A DNA stretch of 64,000 nt, from contig NZ_WTYP01000001.1 in NCBI RefSeq assembly GCF_009828095.1, forward strand, positions 434,001 to 498,000, in the 5' to 3' direction. How positions within the stretch are numbered: position 1 is the stretch's first letter; each line of letters starts with the position of its first letter. This stretch comes from Pontixanthobacter luteolus (GTDB lineage Bacteria > Pseudomonadota > Alphaproteobacteria > Sphingomonadales > Sphingomonadaceae). The notes beneath the pieces were generated by a model. The model saw only the letters and a list, made by a program, of their open reading frames with translations, was not told the origin of the DNA and did not search any database. A program made the position numbers and the translations under genes. Below, in pieces: positions 9,376 to 18,336 of the stretch.

Positions 9376-10044
9376 TCAATAAAGCGTGTTGAGATGCTGT
9401 TCCAGCGGCTGCCAGCCATGCACATTTTCCAGCAGTGCTCCGTTAACCACGAAGCTGGGTGTGCCGCGCACGCCGAAATCGGTCATGTCCTTTTGCGTAT
9501 TCGAGCTGAGCCTGTCGGCCAGGGCCTGATCGCTGAGGCATTTGTCCAGTTCCGGCCGGCCATAGCCGCGGGTTTCCATCATTTTGTAGAAGCCTAGCGC
9601 AGATGCCATCGACTGCCTGCCAGATGCGCTGCCGTTCAGCCACTGGGCCAGTTGGGCGTCCGATGCCTTGCGCGCTTCGCCAAGCCATGTGCCCTGCTTG
9701 GTCATGAACATGGTGTGGTTCTGCAGGAATTTGCTGTTGTCGCCGCATTGCACCAGCATCGTCGCCGCGAGATCGACATCGTTGCGGATGAATGACCGCA
9801 CTTCGAATTTCATTTTGCCCGGCCCGATATAGGCTAGCTGTAGCGGTGCCTCGCCCTGAATGGTGAAGTCGGCGCAGTGAGGGCAGGTGTAGCTGACGAA
9901 TTCGATCAGGTGGACATCGGCATCGGGATTGCCGATTTCGTATCCGCGATCAGTCTCGACGACATTGGTGTTCCAGTTGCCATTGGCACCCACGCTGAGG
10001 AATGCTGCCACCACCAGGCCGGCTGCACGAACAAACTGCTTCAC
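9376..10044 (-). CDS. DsbA-family thiol:disulfide protein (CPHC)
   Basis: A 222-residue periplasmic thioredoxin-fold protein with a cleavable signal peptide (MKQFVRAAGLVVAAFLSVGA) and the redox motif CPHC at 54-57, the same dipeptide as E. coli DsbA. The cis-proline loop is VRGTPSFVVNGALL. It shares its architecture (GNPDA...EFVSYTCPHC) with the downstream lipoprotein gene. It most likely oxidises cysteines in exported proteins. It lies 9 bp after the DUF721 gene on the same strand. Confidence 0.9.
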   Translation of the reverse strand: MKQFVRAAGLVVAAFLSVGANGNWNTNVVETDRGYEIGNPDADVHLIEFVSYTCPHCADFTIQGEAPLQLAYIGPGKMKFEVRSFIRNDVDLAATMLVQCGDNSKFLQNHTMFMTKQGTWLGEARKASDAQLAQWLNGSASGRQSMASALGFYKMMETRGYGRPELDKCLSDQALADRLSSNTQKDMTDFGVRGTPSFVVNGALLENVHGWQPLEQHLNTLY

Positions 10045-10053
10045 AAAAATCCC

Positions 10054-10647
10054 CTATCTCTCATTTTCCGCCTGGTTTCCCAGGCTGCGGGCAAGCGATT
10101 CCAGAACGGTACGGAGTTCCGGGTCACCCACATCGCGCAGACTTTCCCCGAGTTCCATCGGGATCGGCTTTAGCGACGGCGGTGCACTGCTGCGCCTTTC
10201 ATCAGACGGAGGCTTAACCGAGCCTTGCCGGATTTTGACCTTGGTAACTGCCTGATACCCGAAAAACCGGTTCACTCGCTCCATGATTTCCGGGATCACA
10301 TGCTGGATCAGCGGGGCATGGGCGGGCAAGACGACAAGCTGCAGGATGCCGTTTTCCTTGTCACCGGGCGGAAAGCGGATCGCCTCGGGCGCGCAAACCT
10401 TTGCATGGTGCGGGCCGACAATTTCGGGCCAGCGGGTGACGACAGACGATTGCACAAAGCCGAAGCGGCGAAACGCCGTCCGCCCGATTTGCGGCATCAA
10501 TTCGGAAATGGATTTGGCCGCGCCGCCACGGGGGCGTTCGTATTTCTGGCCATATTTCGCTTTTCCGGCCCTCGGCTTCGCGGATTTCAGTCCGCCAGCT
10601 TTTGCAGCGGCACCTTTTGCCTTCGAAGAGTCGCTATCCCGTTCCAT
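10054..10647 (-). CDS. DUF721 (DciA-like) domain protein
   Basis: A roughly 197-residue protein with a basic, Ala/Lys-rich N-terminus and a central DUF721 domain (SELMPQIGRTAFRRFGF ... VVTRWPEIVGPHHAKVC). DUF721 defines DciA, the ancestral loader or operator of the DnaB helicase in bacteria without DnaC; this link is from family knowledge. The open frame runs up to 10824 but that would overlap the divergent mutY start, so I place the start at the ATG at 10647 (10662 is an alternative). Confidence 0.82.
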   Translation of the reverse strand: MERDSDSSKAKGAAAKAGGLKSAKPRAGKAKYGQKYERPRGGAAKSISELMPQIGRTAFRRFGFVQSSVVTRWPEIVGPHHAKVCAPEAIRFPPGDKENGILQLVVLPAHAPLIQHVIPEIMERVNRFFGYQAVTKVKIRQGSVKPPSDERRSSAPPSLKPIPMELGESLRDVGDPELRTVLESLARSLGNQAENER

Positions 10648-10688
10648 CGTGCGGCAGGCCATGCCATAGCCGCGGCGTGACTGCCAGC

Positions 10689-11714
10689 ATGGATATGATC
10701 GGAGGGGAGCTGCTCGCATGGTATGACCGCCATGCGCGTGATTTGCCGTGGCGCGCGCTTCCCGGGAAGCCGGCGCCGGACCCCTACCGGGTCTGGCTGT
10801 CCGAGGTGATGCTGCAGCAGACAACCGTGGCGGCGGTGAAGCCGTATTTCGCGAAATTCACACAGCGGTGGCCAACCATAGCCGATCTCGCGGCGGCGCC
10901 GGAAGAAGAGATCATGGCTGCCTGGGCGGGCCTGGGATATTATTCGCGCGCTCGAAATCTTGTGAAATGCGCACGCGTTGTCGGGGAGGCAGGAGCGTTT
11001 CCCGAAACCGAGGCTGGTCTGCGCGAACTGCCCGGGCTTGGCGTTTATACGGCGGCAGCGGTCGCTGCGATCGCGTTTGGTCGGCGGGCTGTAGTGGTTG
11101 ATGCCAATGTCGAACGGGTGGTTTCCCGCCTGTTTGCGATTGACGAGCCTTTGCCGGGCGCACGCAAGGCCATCCGCGAAAAAGCCGACGCGATCACGCC
11201 TGATGCCCGCGCAGGTGATTTTGCGCAGGCGATGATGGATCTGGGATCGGGAGTGTGTTCGTCGCGCAATCCGGTTTGCAGCCTTTGCCCTCTAAATGCG
11301 CATTGCGAGGCCCGCAAAACCGGGGAGCCAGAGAGGTTTCCGGTCAAGGCACAGAAGAAACCGAAGCCGAACCGGACCGGGACCGCATTCTGGATTGAGT
11401 GCGCCGGTCATGTCTGGCTTGAGACCAGGCAGGGGAACGGCATGCTCGCCGGAATGCGCGCGCTACCCGATGATGGGTGGACTGCACGAAGCGATGGCAC
11501 TGGGCAGCCGCCCGTAGACGCTGACTGGCAAGCAGCAGGCGCCGTACGCCACACATTCACTCACGCACATCTGGAACTGTCTGTGAAAATCGGCCAGGTC
11601 GACGCCGCCCCTGCAGACCGCGAAGGGCAATGGTGGCCCTTAGGCGAACTTGGCGAAGCGGGCTTGCCGACGCTGTATGCCAAGGCCGCACAGCTTGCCT
11701 TAGCCGGGCGTTAG
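10689..11714 (+). CDS. mutY: A/G-specific adenine glycosylase
   Basis: MutY removes adenine mispaired with 8-oxoguanine. The helix-hairpin-helix LPGLGVYTAAAVAAIAFG, the catalytic region VVDANVERVVSRLF, and the [4Fe-4S] cluster motif C-X6-C-X2-C-X5-C (CSSRNPVC...CPLNAHC) are all present. A Nudix-like C-terminal domain follows, ending in FTHAHLEL, as in MutY. About 341 residues from the ATG at 10689. It is divergent from the DUF721 gene with about 40 bp between starts. Confidence 0.95.
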   Translation: MDMIGGELLAWYDRHARDLPWRALPGKPAPDPYRVWLSEVMLQQTTVAAVKPYFAKFTQRWPTIADLAAAPEEEIMAAWAGLGYYSRARNLVKCARVVGEAGAFPETEAGLRELPGLGVYTAAAVAAIAFGRRAVVVDANVERVVSRLFAIDEPLPGARKAIREKADAITPDARAGDFAQAMMDLGSGVCSSRNPVCSLCPLNAHCEARKTGEPERFPVKAQKKPKPNRTGTAFWIECAGHVWLETRQGNGMLAGMRALPDDGWTARSDGTGQPPVDADWQAAGAVRHTFTHAHLELSVKIGQVDAAPADREGQWWPLGELGEAGLPTLYAKAAQLALAGR

Positions 11715-11725
11715 CCAGCCCTTGG

Positions 11726-11947
11726 TCAGATGATGCCGCCACCAAGGCTGAGGCGGATGACCGCGATGATGAACACGATCAGGCAGAAATTGCGTCCGCC
11801 ATTGCTCGATGAAAGTGCGCCGATGCCTGCGCCAAGCACGGCAATGGGCAGGACGATCCAATTGCCCCACCCAAGCAGCGGGATGGCTGAAGGTATGGCG
11901 AGAACAAGGGCGACGATCCCGATGAGGATAGAGATGATATTGAACAT
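11726..11947 (-). CDS. Small hydrophobic membrane protein
   Basis: A 73-residue protein, mostly hydrophobic, with two or three predicted membrane helices (MFNIISILIGIVALVLAIPS; WIVLPIAVLGAGIGAL; FCLIVFIIAVIRLSLGGG). I do not recognise a functional family beyond small inner-membrane proteins of this type. The frame opens at 11995, but the ATG at 11947 begins right at the first membrane helix. It converges on mutY with an 11-bp gap. Confidence 0.7.
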   Translation of the reverse strand: MFNIISILIGIVALVLAIPSAIPLLGWGNWIVLPIAVLGAGIGALSSSNGGRNFCLIVFIIAVIRLSLGGGII

Positions 11948-12062
11948 GTGTGTTATATAAGTAGCACACTTCGCCTGTTCAAGGGTGAAAAGCATGCAAT
12001 TGACCGTTCAGGATCATTCCCCCAAACAGCTGCAAAATATATTTCCAACAGAGGATCCGGCC

Positions 12063-13367
12063 ATGGCGTTTCGCAATTTCAACGATCAAGAATTTTCCCG
12101 CCGTTCTTTGCTGCGGGGCGGCGCATGGCTGGGTGCGGGTGCTGCCCTTTCCGCGCTGCCGATGGGTCGCATGGCATTGGCGCATGGCGGCCATTGGCCC
12201 AATGTGTTGGCGACGGTGGAAGACTACGTTGCATCGGGCAAGGTGGCCAATATGGTGGCAACGCTGGGCTGGGGGCAGAACGCGCCTGACGTGATTGCGC
12301 GCGGAACGCTTGCCTTTGGCGGCAGCACCGAAGCCGATACTGACAGCCTGTATCGCATCTATTCCAACACCAAACCTGTCACCGGCATGGCCACGATGAT
12401 GCTGATCGAAGACGGCGAAATTACATTGGACACGCCGCTTTCCGAAATCCTTCCTGCGTTCGCAAACATGCAGGTGCAGAAGGAATATGACGGCAGCATA
12501 GGTGAAGAAAACCTCGAACCTGCCAAGACGGAAATCACCATCCGCCATATGCTGACGCATACTGCTGGCCTTGGTTACGGGATCATCCAAAAGGGTCCGA
12601 TCAAGGATGCATACGAGCAGCATGGTCTGATCCCGGGACAGGTCAGCAGGTTGCCGATACCTGGTTTGGGCCGCGGCAATCCGGTCGACAGTCTTGAGAA
12701 ATTCGCAGATGGTCTGGCCAAGCTCCCGCTGGTTTATCAACCCGGTACAAAATGGAGTTATTCGGTTGGTCTCGACCTATTGGGTCGGGTGATCGAAGTT
12801 GTCTCGGGTATGCCGTTCGACCGTTTCCTGAGCACCCGCCTGTTCGAACCGGCGGGCATGAACAGCACATATTTCCGCGTACCTCAGGCACAGGTCGGCC
12901 GTCTGACCACCAATTACGGGATCATGAACGGCACTCCGCTGCCGATCGATCCGGGCATGGCCTCGATCTATCTCGACAAGCCTGCCTTCCCATTCGGCGG
13001 TGCAGGGCTGGTCAGCAGCCCGGCAGATTTCGACCGGTTCCAGCGGATGCTCGTTGGCCTTGGCGAGATCGATGGAGTGCGGGTGATGAGCGAAGAGGCT
13101 GTTCGCCTTGGCACCAGCAATATTCTGCCAGAAGCTGTCGATCTCAGCGGTACTTGGGTGGCGGGCCAAGGGTTCGGTGCTGGCGGCCGTGTCACCGGGT
13201 CAACCTATGGCTGGGGCGGTGCTGCCGGAACCACCGCATTCTGTGATATCGAGAGCGGACTTCGTGCGGGCAACTTCACACAGTACATGCCAGCCGAATC
13301 TTATGGCATCCAGCGGGAATTCCCCGATCTGGTGCTGAAGGATCTGGCAGTTCTGCAGGGCGCATAA
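12063..13367 (+). CDS. Tat-exported serine hydrolase, beta-lactamase class C fold
   Basis: About 434 residues. The N-terminus has a twin-arginine signal (RRSLLRGGAWLGAGAALSAL). The class C beta-lactamase/esterase active site is visible: SNTK (S-x-x-K) with the nucleophilic serine, then a tyrosine motif in KWSYSVGLD. The third motif is probably the GWGGAAGT segment near the C-terminus. Members include esterases, D-aminopeptidases and carboxypeptidases; the substrate cannot be read here. Start chosen at the ATG directly before the Tat motif rather than at 11985. Confidence 0.88.
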   Translation: MAFRNFNDQEFSRRSLLRGGAWLGAGAALSALPMGRMALAHGGHWPNVLATVEDYVASGKVANMVATLGWGQNAPDVIARGTLAFGGSTEADTDSLYRIYSNTKPVTGMATMMLIEDGEITLDTPLSEILPAFANMQVQKEYDGSIGEENLEPAKTEITIRHMLTHTAGLGYGIIQKGPIKDAYEQHGLIPGQVSRLPIPGLGRGNPVDSLEKFADGLAKLPLVYQPGTKWSYSVGLDLLGRVIEVVSGMPFDRFLSTRLFEPAGMNSTYFRVPQAQVGRLTTNYGIMNGTPLPIDPGMASIYLDKPAFPFGGAGLVSSPADFDRFQRMLVGLGEIDGVRVMSEEAVRLGTSNILPEAVDLSGTWVAGQGFGAGGRVTGSTYGWGGAAGTTAFCDIESGLRAGNFTQYMPAESYGIQREFPDLVLKDLAVLQGA

Positions 13368-13374
13368 TCCAGTG

Positions 13375-14256
13375 ATGACGAAACCGATTGCATTCACCGG
13401 TTCGCGTTTGGACCGGGCTGATAATCTGCGCGCTGATCCCGAGGCGATTGCCGGAATGATGAACTGGCGCGCACGGCTCCTCAAACTCGACGGGCTGATG
13501 CCGGAAATCGGAGATGCAGGCGAGCTGGTGTGGGGAACGCTGGCCGACGCAGCAGAAGATGCGGAGCTGGTGTTTCTGGGGCTGGACGATGGGAAGCCAT
13601 GCTTTGCTGCCGTCCCTGCGCAAGGCGATGCGAGCCCGCGTATGGCGAACCCGAATCTGTGGGCAATCATGGCCACGCTCAGCGCCGATGATCTGGCGAT
13701 CTATGGCGGCGCGCGCAGTATAACGGACTGGCACGCACGCCACCGGTTCTGTTCTGCATGCGGTTCCGACACTTCGATCGCCAAGGGCGGCTGGCAGCGA
13801 AATTGCGGATCGTGCCAGACCCAGCATTTCCCCCGGACAGACCCGGTCACGATCATGCTGGTGGAACATGATGCGAAGCTGCTTCTTGGCCGCGGCCTCG
13901 GCTGGCCGGAGCGGGCGTATTCGGCGCTTGCCGGCTTTGTCGAGCCGGGTGAAAGTATCGAGGAAGCCGTGGCTCGCGAAGTCCTTGAGGAAACAGGCGT
14001 GGTTGCAGGCAATGTCGAATATATCGCCAGCCAGCCTTGGCCGTTCCCCTCGCAACTGATGATGGGGTGCTATTCGACTGCAGAGGCGCCTGAAATCACG
14101 CTCGACACCACGGAGCTGGCCGATGCCCGCTGGTTTACGCGGGAGGAAGTGCGTGCAGCGATGAACGGTGATGCAGGCGCGCCGATAAATACGCCGCCGC
14201 GTCAGGCAATCGCGCATCACCTGCTGAACTGGTGGCTCAACAAGGACCCGCAATGA
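13375..14256 (+). CDS. nudC: NAD(+) diphosphatase (NADH pyrophosphatase)
   Basis: NudC hydrolyses NAD(H) to NMN(H) and AMP and also removes NAD caps from RNA. The protein (about 293 residues) shows the four zinc cysteines CSACG...CGSC, the Nudix box GFVEPGESIEEAVAREVLEE and the NudC-specific SQPWPFPS-type motif after it (SQPWPFPSQLMMGC). A GTG at 13372 directly precedes the ATG at 13375; either could start it. Its TGA overlaps the ATG of the next gene (ATGA). Confidence 0.95.
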   Translation: MTKPIAFTGSRLDRADNLRADPEAIAGMMNWRARLLKLDGLMPEIGDAGELVWGTLADAAEDAELVFLGLDDGKPCFAAVPAQGDASPRMANPNLWAIMATLSADDLAIYGGARSITDWHARHRFCSACGSDTSIAKGGWQRNCGSCQTQHFPRTDPVTIMLVEHDAKLLLGRGLGWPERAYSALAGFVEPGESIEEAVAREVLEETGVVAGNVEYIASQPWPFPSQLMMGCYSTAEAPEITLDTTELADARWFTREEVRAAMNGDAGAPINTPPRQAIAHHLLNWWLNKDPQ

Positions 14257-14948
14257 CCGATCAGACACCGCGCAAAATGACCATCGACATCTATTCCGAC
14301 GTCATGTGCCCGTGGTGCATCATCGGCTACGGCCAGCTGAAAAAAGGGCTGGCTCAACTGGAAGGTGAGATCGAGGCGGAAATCCGCTGGCGGCCGTTTG
14401 AACTGAATCCGGATATGCCCCAGCAGGGTGAAGAGCAGGCCGAACACATCGCCCGCAAATATCGCCGGACTGCGGAAGAAACGCAGGCCGTGCGCGGTCA
14501 GATGCGCAGCGTCGCGCAGCAGGCGGGGGTGTCTCTCGACTATGACGGTGAAGGCGAGGCACCGCCCGCGATGATGTGGAACACGTTCGACGCGCACAAG
14601 GCGCTGTCATGGGCGCTCCACACTCACGGACCGCAGGCTCAGCACCGGCTGAAACTCGCGCTGTTCGAGGCGCATTTCAACAAGCGGCGCAATATCGGCC
14701 AGCGGCAGGTTTTGCTCGATGTTGTTGCTGAAACCGGCCTTGATCGGACGGAAGCGGAACGGGCGCTGGATGACGAACAGATTGCCCGGCATGTCAGGGC
14801 CGAAGAGGCGCAGGCATTCGATCTGAATATCACCGGCGTTCCGGCGATGATCGTTGACGGCAAAATGTTGATCCCGGGGGCGCAGGCACCAGAGGTCTAC
14901 GCCAACGCGCTGCGCAGGGTGGCCGCGAAATTTCCGGCCAGCGGTTAA
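14253..14948 (+). CDS. DsbA-family oxidoreductase, FrnE-like
   Basis: A 231-residue cytosolic DsbA-fold protein with CPWC in DVMCPWCIIG near residue 25 and the FrnE hallmarks RPFELNPDMP and the cis-proline loop ITGVPAMIVDGK. FrnE proteins act as thiol-disulfide oxidoreductases and have been linked to oxidative-stress tolerance in Deinococcus. There is no signal peptide. The ATG overlaps the nudC stop, so the two genes are coupled. Confidence 0.9.
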   Translation: MTDQTPRKMTIDIYSDVMCPWCIIGYGQLKKGLAQLEGEIEAEIRWRPFELNPDMPQQGEEQAEHIARKYRRTAEETQAVRGQMRSVAQQAGVSLDYDGEGEAPPAMMWNTFDAHKALSWALHTHGPQAQHRLKLALFEAHFNKRRNIGQRQVLLDVVAETGLDRTEAERALDDEQIARHVRAEEAQAFDLNITGVPAMIVDGKMLIPGAQAPEVYANALRRVAAKFPASG

Positions 14949-14966
14949 AGCCGTTTCGAGGCCAGT

Positions 14967-15362
14967 TTAAACCAGCCCAAGCTTGCGCAGTTTGTTCTGC
15001 AGTTTGCCCGGCAGCACATCGCCGCTCTGTTCGTTCTCGGCCAGATCGCGCGGGGCCTTGTCTTCTTCCATATATCGCCAGCCCTGATGGGCCCTCTTGT
15101 ACCGCGCCTCAACCAGGATAAGGCGCGGCTCAAGGATGATATTCCAGCGCCCGTCGTCGCGCTGGCGGAATTCCTTGATCGGGCTGCGGGCGCAGATCGA
15201 ATGATCATGAATCCAGTAAAGCGATCCGCCCTTCATTTCCTCATGCCGCTTGGGCAAATAGCGCGTGGTCATTACCGCGCCGTCAGGCTGCCCTTCGACC
15301 CAGGCGCGCAGCGTGTGAATACTTTCGCTGCGATAGGCGATCTTGGTCATGTTTAGCGGCAT
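14967..15362 (-). CDS. DUF1489 family protein
   Basis: A 131-residue protein starting MPLNMTKIAYRSES, with SLYWIHDHSICARSPI and WRYMEEDKAP in the order seen in alphaproteobacterial DUF1489 proteins. The function is unknown; the family is cytosolic and its members often sit near metal or lysine genes. The ATG at 15362 overlaps the mgtE stop (ATGA), so it is probably co-translated with MgtE. The longer open frame to 15647 runs antisense-free into mgtE and is not used. Confidence 0.82.
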   Translation of the reverse strand: MPLNMTKIAYRSESIHTLRAWVEGQPDGAVMTTRYLPKRHEEMKGGSLYWIHDHSICARSPIKEFRQRDDGRWNIILEPRLILVEARYKRAHQGWRYMEEDKAPRDLAENEQSGDVLPGKLQNKLRKLGLV

Positions 15363-16813
15363 CAGTTTGCCAAGCCGGCGGCCACCGCCAATCCAAGGAA
15401 TGCAAAGAAGCCCATCGAATCGGTGATCATCGTAACGAACACCGAACTGGCAACCGCGGGGTCCTGCTTCAAACGTTCGAAGATCACCGGAACCATCACC
15501 CCGGCAAGACCGGCGGTCACCACGTTGATGACCATGGCCAGCGCGATTACGGCGCCCAGCATCGGGGTGAATATTGCACCAGTTGCCAATCCGATCAGAA
15601 CAGCGATGGTCAGCCCGTTGAGGATGGCAACGCGCAGTTCGCGCCACAGAATGCGCATCGTGTTCGCTTCGGTCAGCTGGTTCATCGCGATCGCGCGGAC
15701 CGCCACGGCCATTGTCTGGGTGCCGGCATTACCGCCGATGCTGGCGACAATCGGCATCAGGATGGCGAGTGCGACCAGTTTCTCGATGGCAGCGCCGAAA
15801 TAGGCGATGATCAAGCTGGCGATCAGCGCAGTGCCAAGGTTGGCGATCAGCCAAGTGACGCGGGAACTATACGCTTCCCGAATAGGTTCGTTGATGTCGC
15901 CGTCGCCCGCACCGGACATCAGCAGGGCGTCTTCGCTCGCCTCTTCGGAAATGATGTGGACGACGTCATCCACCGTCATCTGCCCCACCAACCGTCCGCT
16001 TTCATCGACCACGGCGGCAGAAATCAGTGCGTATTTCTGGAACATCAACGCGACTTCTTCCTGATCAAGGCTGACCGGGATCAGGGTTTGGTCGCGTTTC
16101 ATCACGTCGGAGAGGGCGATATTTCGCGGTGTGCGCAGGATCCAGCTCAGCTGGCAGGTGCCGACCGGGTGATGCTTGTGATCGACGATAAAGACTTCGT
16201 AGAAATCATTGGCGAGATCGACGTTTTCGCGCAGGAAATCGATCAAGCCCCCCACGGTCATATGCTCAGGCACCGCCACAACTTCGTGGCTCATCAGGCG
16301 GCCGGCGGTTTCTTCCGGATACGCCAGCGCGCTTTCGATCGCGACACGATCTTCATCGTCCAGCTCGGCCAGAATGGCTTGCTGGTCATCCTCGTCGAGA
16401 TCTTCGATCAGCTGGACGGCATCGTCGGTGTCCAGCTGTTCGGCGATTTGCGCTACAGCCTCGGCTGGCAGCGCTTCCATCATGTCTTCGCGGACGTAAT
16501 CGTTGAGTTCCGCGATGACGTCGCTGGACATCAGGTCGGTAATCGCCTCGGCCAGCGTATGCCGGTCATCACGGTCGAACAGTTCCAGCAAGTCGGCGAT
16601 GTCGGCCGGGTGTAGCGGTTCCACCAGATCGTAGACCCGCGACTTGTCTCCTTCGTCCAGCGCATCGCGCACCGAACGGACATAGTCAGCCTTCAGGGTG
16701 TTTTCCTCGTCGAGACGTTCATCATCGATCCGGTCATCGGGACGCGCGCTTTCTTCCGCCGGTTTATCGGCGATCATCAGCTCTTCATCGTCCTGATAAG
16801 TCTCGTTCCCCAT
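15362..16813 (-). CDS. mgtE: Magnesium transporter MgtE
   Basis: A 483-residue Mg2+ channel. The acidic N-terminal superhelical domain (LVEPLHPADIADLLELFDRDDR) and two CBS domains (about 175-290) act as the intracellular Mg2+ sensor; five membrane helices follow from about residue 325, with the pore signature PIVASIGGNAGTQTM. Length is normal. It overlaps the DUF1489 start. Regulation in the family is by Mg2+ at the protein level; the 112 bp upstream gap is too short to hold a clear leader. Confidence 0.95.
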   Translation of the reverse strand: MGNETYQDDEELMIADKPAEESARPDDRIDDERLDEENTLKADYVRSVRDALDEGDKSRVYDLVEPLHPADIADLLELFDRDDRHTLAEAITDLMSSDVIAELNDYVREDMMEALPAEAVAQIAEQLDTDDAVQLIEDLDEDDQQAILAELDDEDRVAIESALAYPEETAGRLMSHEVVAVPEHMTVGGLIDFLRENVDLANDFYEVFIVDHKHHPVGTCQLSWILRTPRNIALSDVMKRDQTLIPVSLDQEEVALMFQKYALISAAVVDESGRLVGQMTVDDVVHIISEEASEDALLMSGAGDGDINEPIREAYSSRVTWLIANLGTALIASLIIAYFGAAIEKLVALAILMPIVASIGGNAGTQTMAVAVRAIAMNQLTEANTMRILWRELRVAILNGLTIAVLIGLATGAIFTPMLGAVIALAMVINVVTAGLAGVMVPVIFERLKQDPAVASSVFVTMITDSMGFFAFLGLAVAAGLAN

Positions 16814-16925
16814 GCCGCTCGTCTAAGGGGGCGGGGGTGAAAAGCAAGCCCAGCATCCCCCGGGCGGGTGACATCGGCGCATGAGTGTCTATATCGGGCG
16901 CAATTCAGAAGGAGATACCAAGAAT

Positions 16926-17375
16926 ATGGCCGATCAAAAGCTTACCCTCACTCTCGATTCCGGCGACGTAGTCATCAAATTGCGTCCTGACCTGGCACCG
17001 GGTCACGTTGAACGCATTACTGAACTTGCCAAGGACGGATTTTACGACGGCGTGGTATTCCACCGCGTGATCCCCGGCTTCATGGCCCAGGGCGGTGACC
17101 CGACCGGCACCGGCATGAGCGGCAGCGACAAGCCTGATCTGAAGGCGGAATTCAATGCAGAACCGCACGTGCGCGGAACATGCTCGATGGCTCGCACTCA
17201 GGTTCCTGACAGCGCGAACAGCCAGTTCTTCATCTGCTTTGACGATGCGCACTTCCTCGACGGTCAGTACACCGTCTGGGGCCAGGTAGAGAGCGGCATG
17301 GAACACATTGACGCATTGCCAACCGGCGAACCGCCAGCAAATCCGGGCAAGATCGTGAAAGCGACCGTTTCGTAA
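16926..17375 (+). CDS. Peptidyl-prolyl cis-trans isomerase, cyclophilin type
   Basis: A 149-residue cytosolic cyclophilin. The core motifs FHRVIPGFMAQGGDPTGTG and the active-site SQFFI segment with NSQFFICF are present, as is VWGQVESGM. It accelerates proline isomerisation in protein folding. The frame opens at 16881, but AAGGAGAT 5' of the ATG at 16926 supports that start. No signal peptide, so it matches the PpiB class. Confidence 0.92.
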   Translation: MADQKLTLTLDSGDVVIKLRPDLAPGHVERITELAKDGFYDGVVFHRVIPGFMAQGGDPTGTGMSGSDKPDLKAEFNAEPHVRGTCSMARTQVPDSANSQFFICFDDAHFLDGQYTVWGQVESGMEHIDALPTGEPPANPGKIVKATVS

Positions 17376-17406
17376 GAGACAAGGATCGGGATAGGGCGCA
17401 CGCCGG

Positions 17407-18333
17407 ATGGTAAAACGTACTATCGCAGCGATGCTGGGTGTATTGCTGTTAAGCGGCTGCATCACGCCCTATCCCGACCTCACTCAGTCGCGCAGCCCGT
17501 GCCGGATGGAGCCGGGCGGCTGGTGCGAATTCGTGCGGGAGGCGGCGGTAGAGAGCTATCCCTATGCGATGCTCGCTTCCAATTCATACCAGGATGATGA
17601 CCAATACGGCGTCCTGCACCCTGCTTTCCTGAGGCGCGAAGCGAGCGAGAACGACGATAGCGGGCTCGCTTACTCGGTGTTCGACCGGTACCTGATCGAA
17701 AATGGGGAGCGGACTGAACTGCTCGCCCGAGTCATCGCATTTCGCGGCACAGAGTTCGGTTCTACTTCAGACATATTTTCCGGCTCGCTTGGCGAAAGCC
17801 AGCGCGAAGGCGCACGCATGGTTTACGCTGCGGAGCGGGCTGCGCTTGATGCCGAGCAATATCAGGACATTCCCATCGAAGTGACCGGCCATTCGCTTGG
17901 CGGTGCACTCGCTACTCAGATCTCGATCGATAACAAGCGCGTTCGCGCCTACGTTTTCAACACGTCGCCATTCTTCAGCGGCGATCCGATGCAGAATGAC
18001 ATCAGCAGGTTGGCCGTGGCCGAACGTGGTGAATTTCTGCGCATTCTGCGGCAGTATAAAGCTCCGCCTGCTGCCGATGTCTTTGTGATCAACTGCAACC
18101 CGTCTGCCAGCGCGGGCGAGAAACACAGCATCCGAAAACTGGCGGACTGCCTAACCTGGATCGCAGCGTATGAGGACCCGCTGGCCTACGGGCTGCTGGA
18201 AGCGGACGATGATCCGATTACAAAACCAGAGGTCGAATGCGGTGAACCAGGCAAACCCCATCCGGGAGCTGGCTTCCTCCGCACCGATCCATGCGTCCAT
18301 GCGCCGATGACACCGCACAAGAAAGGCGGCTGA
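17407..18333 (+). CDS. Lipase class 3-like lipoprotein
   Basis: A 308-residue exported protein. Residues 1-18 are a lipoprotein signal ending in LLSGC. The central part has an alpha/beta-hydrolase nucleophile elbow in TGHSLGGALATQ, the form GHSLGG typical of class 3 lipases, preceded by VIAFRGTEFG, which matches the oxyanion region of that family. The C-terminal third is Cys/Pro-rich and has no clear match. Substrate unknown. It starts 31 bp after the cyclophilin gene. Confidence 0.8.
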   Translation: MVKRTIAAMLGVLLLSGCITPYPDLTQSRSPCRMEPGGWCEFVREAAVESYPYAMLASNSYQDDDQYGVLHPAFLRREASENDDSGLAYSVFDRYLIENGERTELLARVIAFRGTEFGSTSDIFSGSLGESQREGARMVYAAERAALDAEQYQDIPIEVTGHSLGGALATQISIDNKRVRAYVFNTSPFFSGDPMQNDISRLAVAERGEFLRILRQYKAPPAADVFVINCNPSASAGEKHSIRKLADCLTWIAAYEDPLAYGLLEADDDPITKPEVECGEPGKPHPGAGFLRTDPCVHAPMTPHKKGG

Positions 18334-18336
18334 CGA

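Noticed and set aside
15363-15647. N-terminal extension of the DUF1489 frame
   Set aside because: It lies within mgtE in another frame; the ATG at 15362 starts at the family N-terminus and overlaps the mgtE stop.
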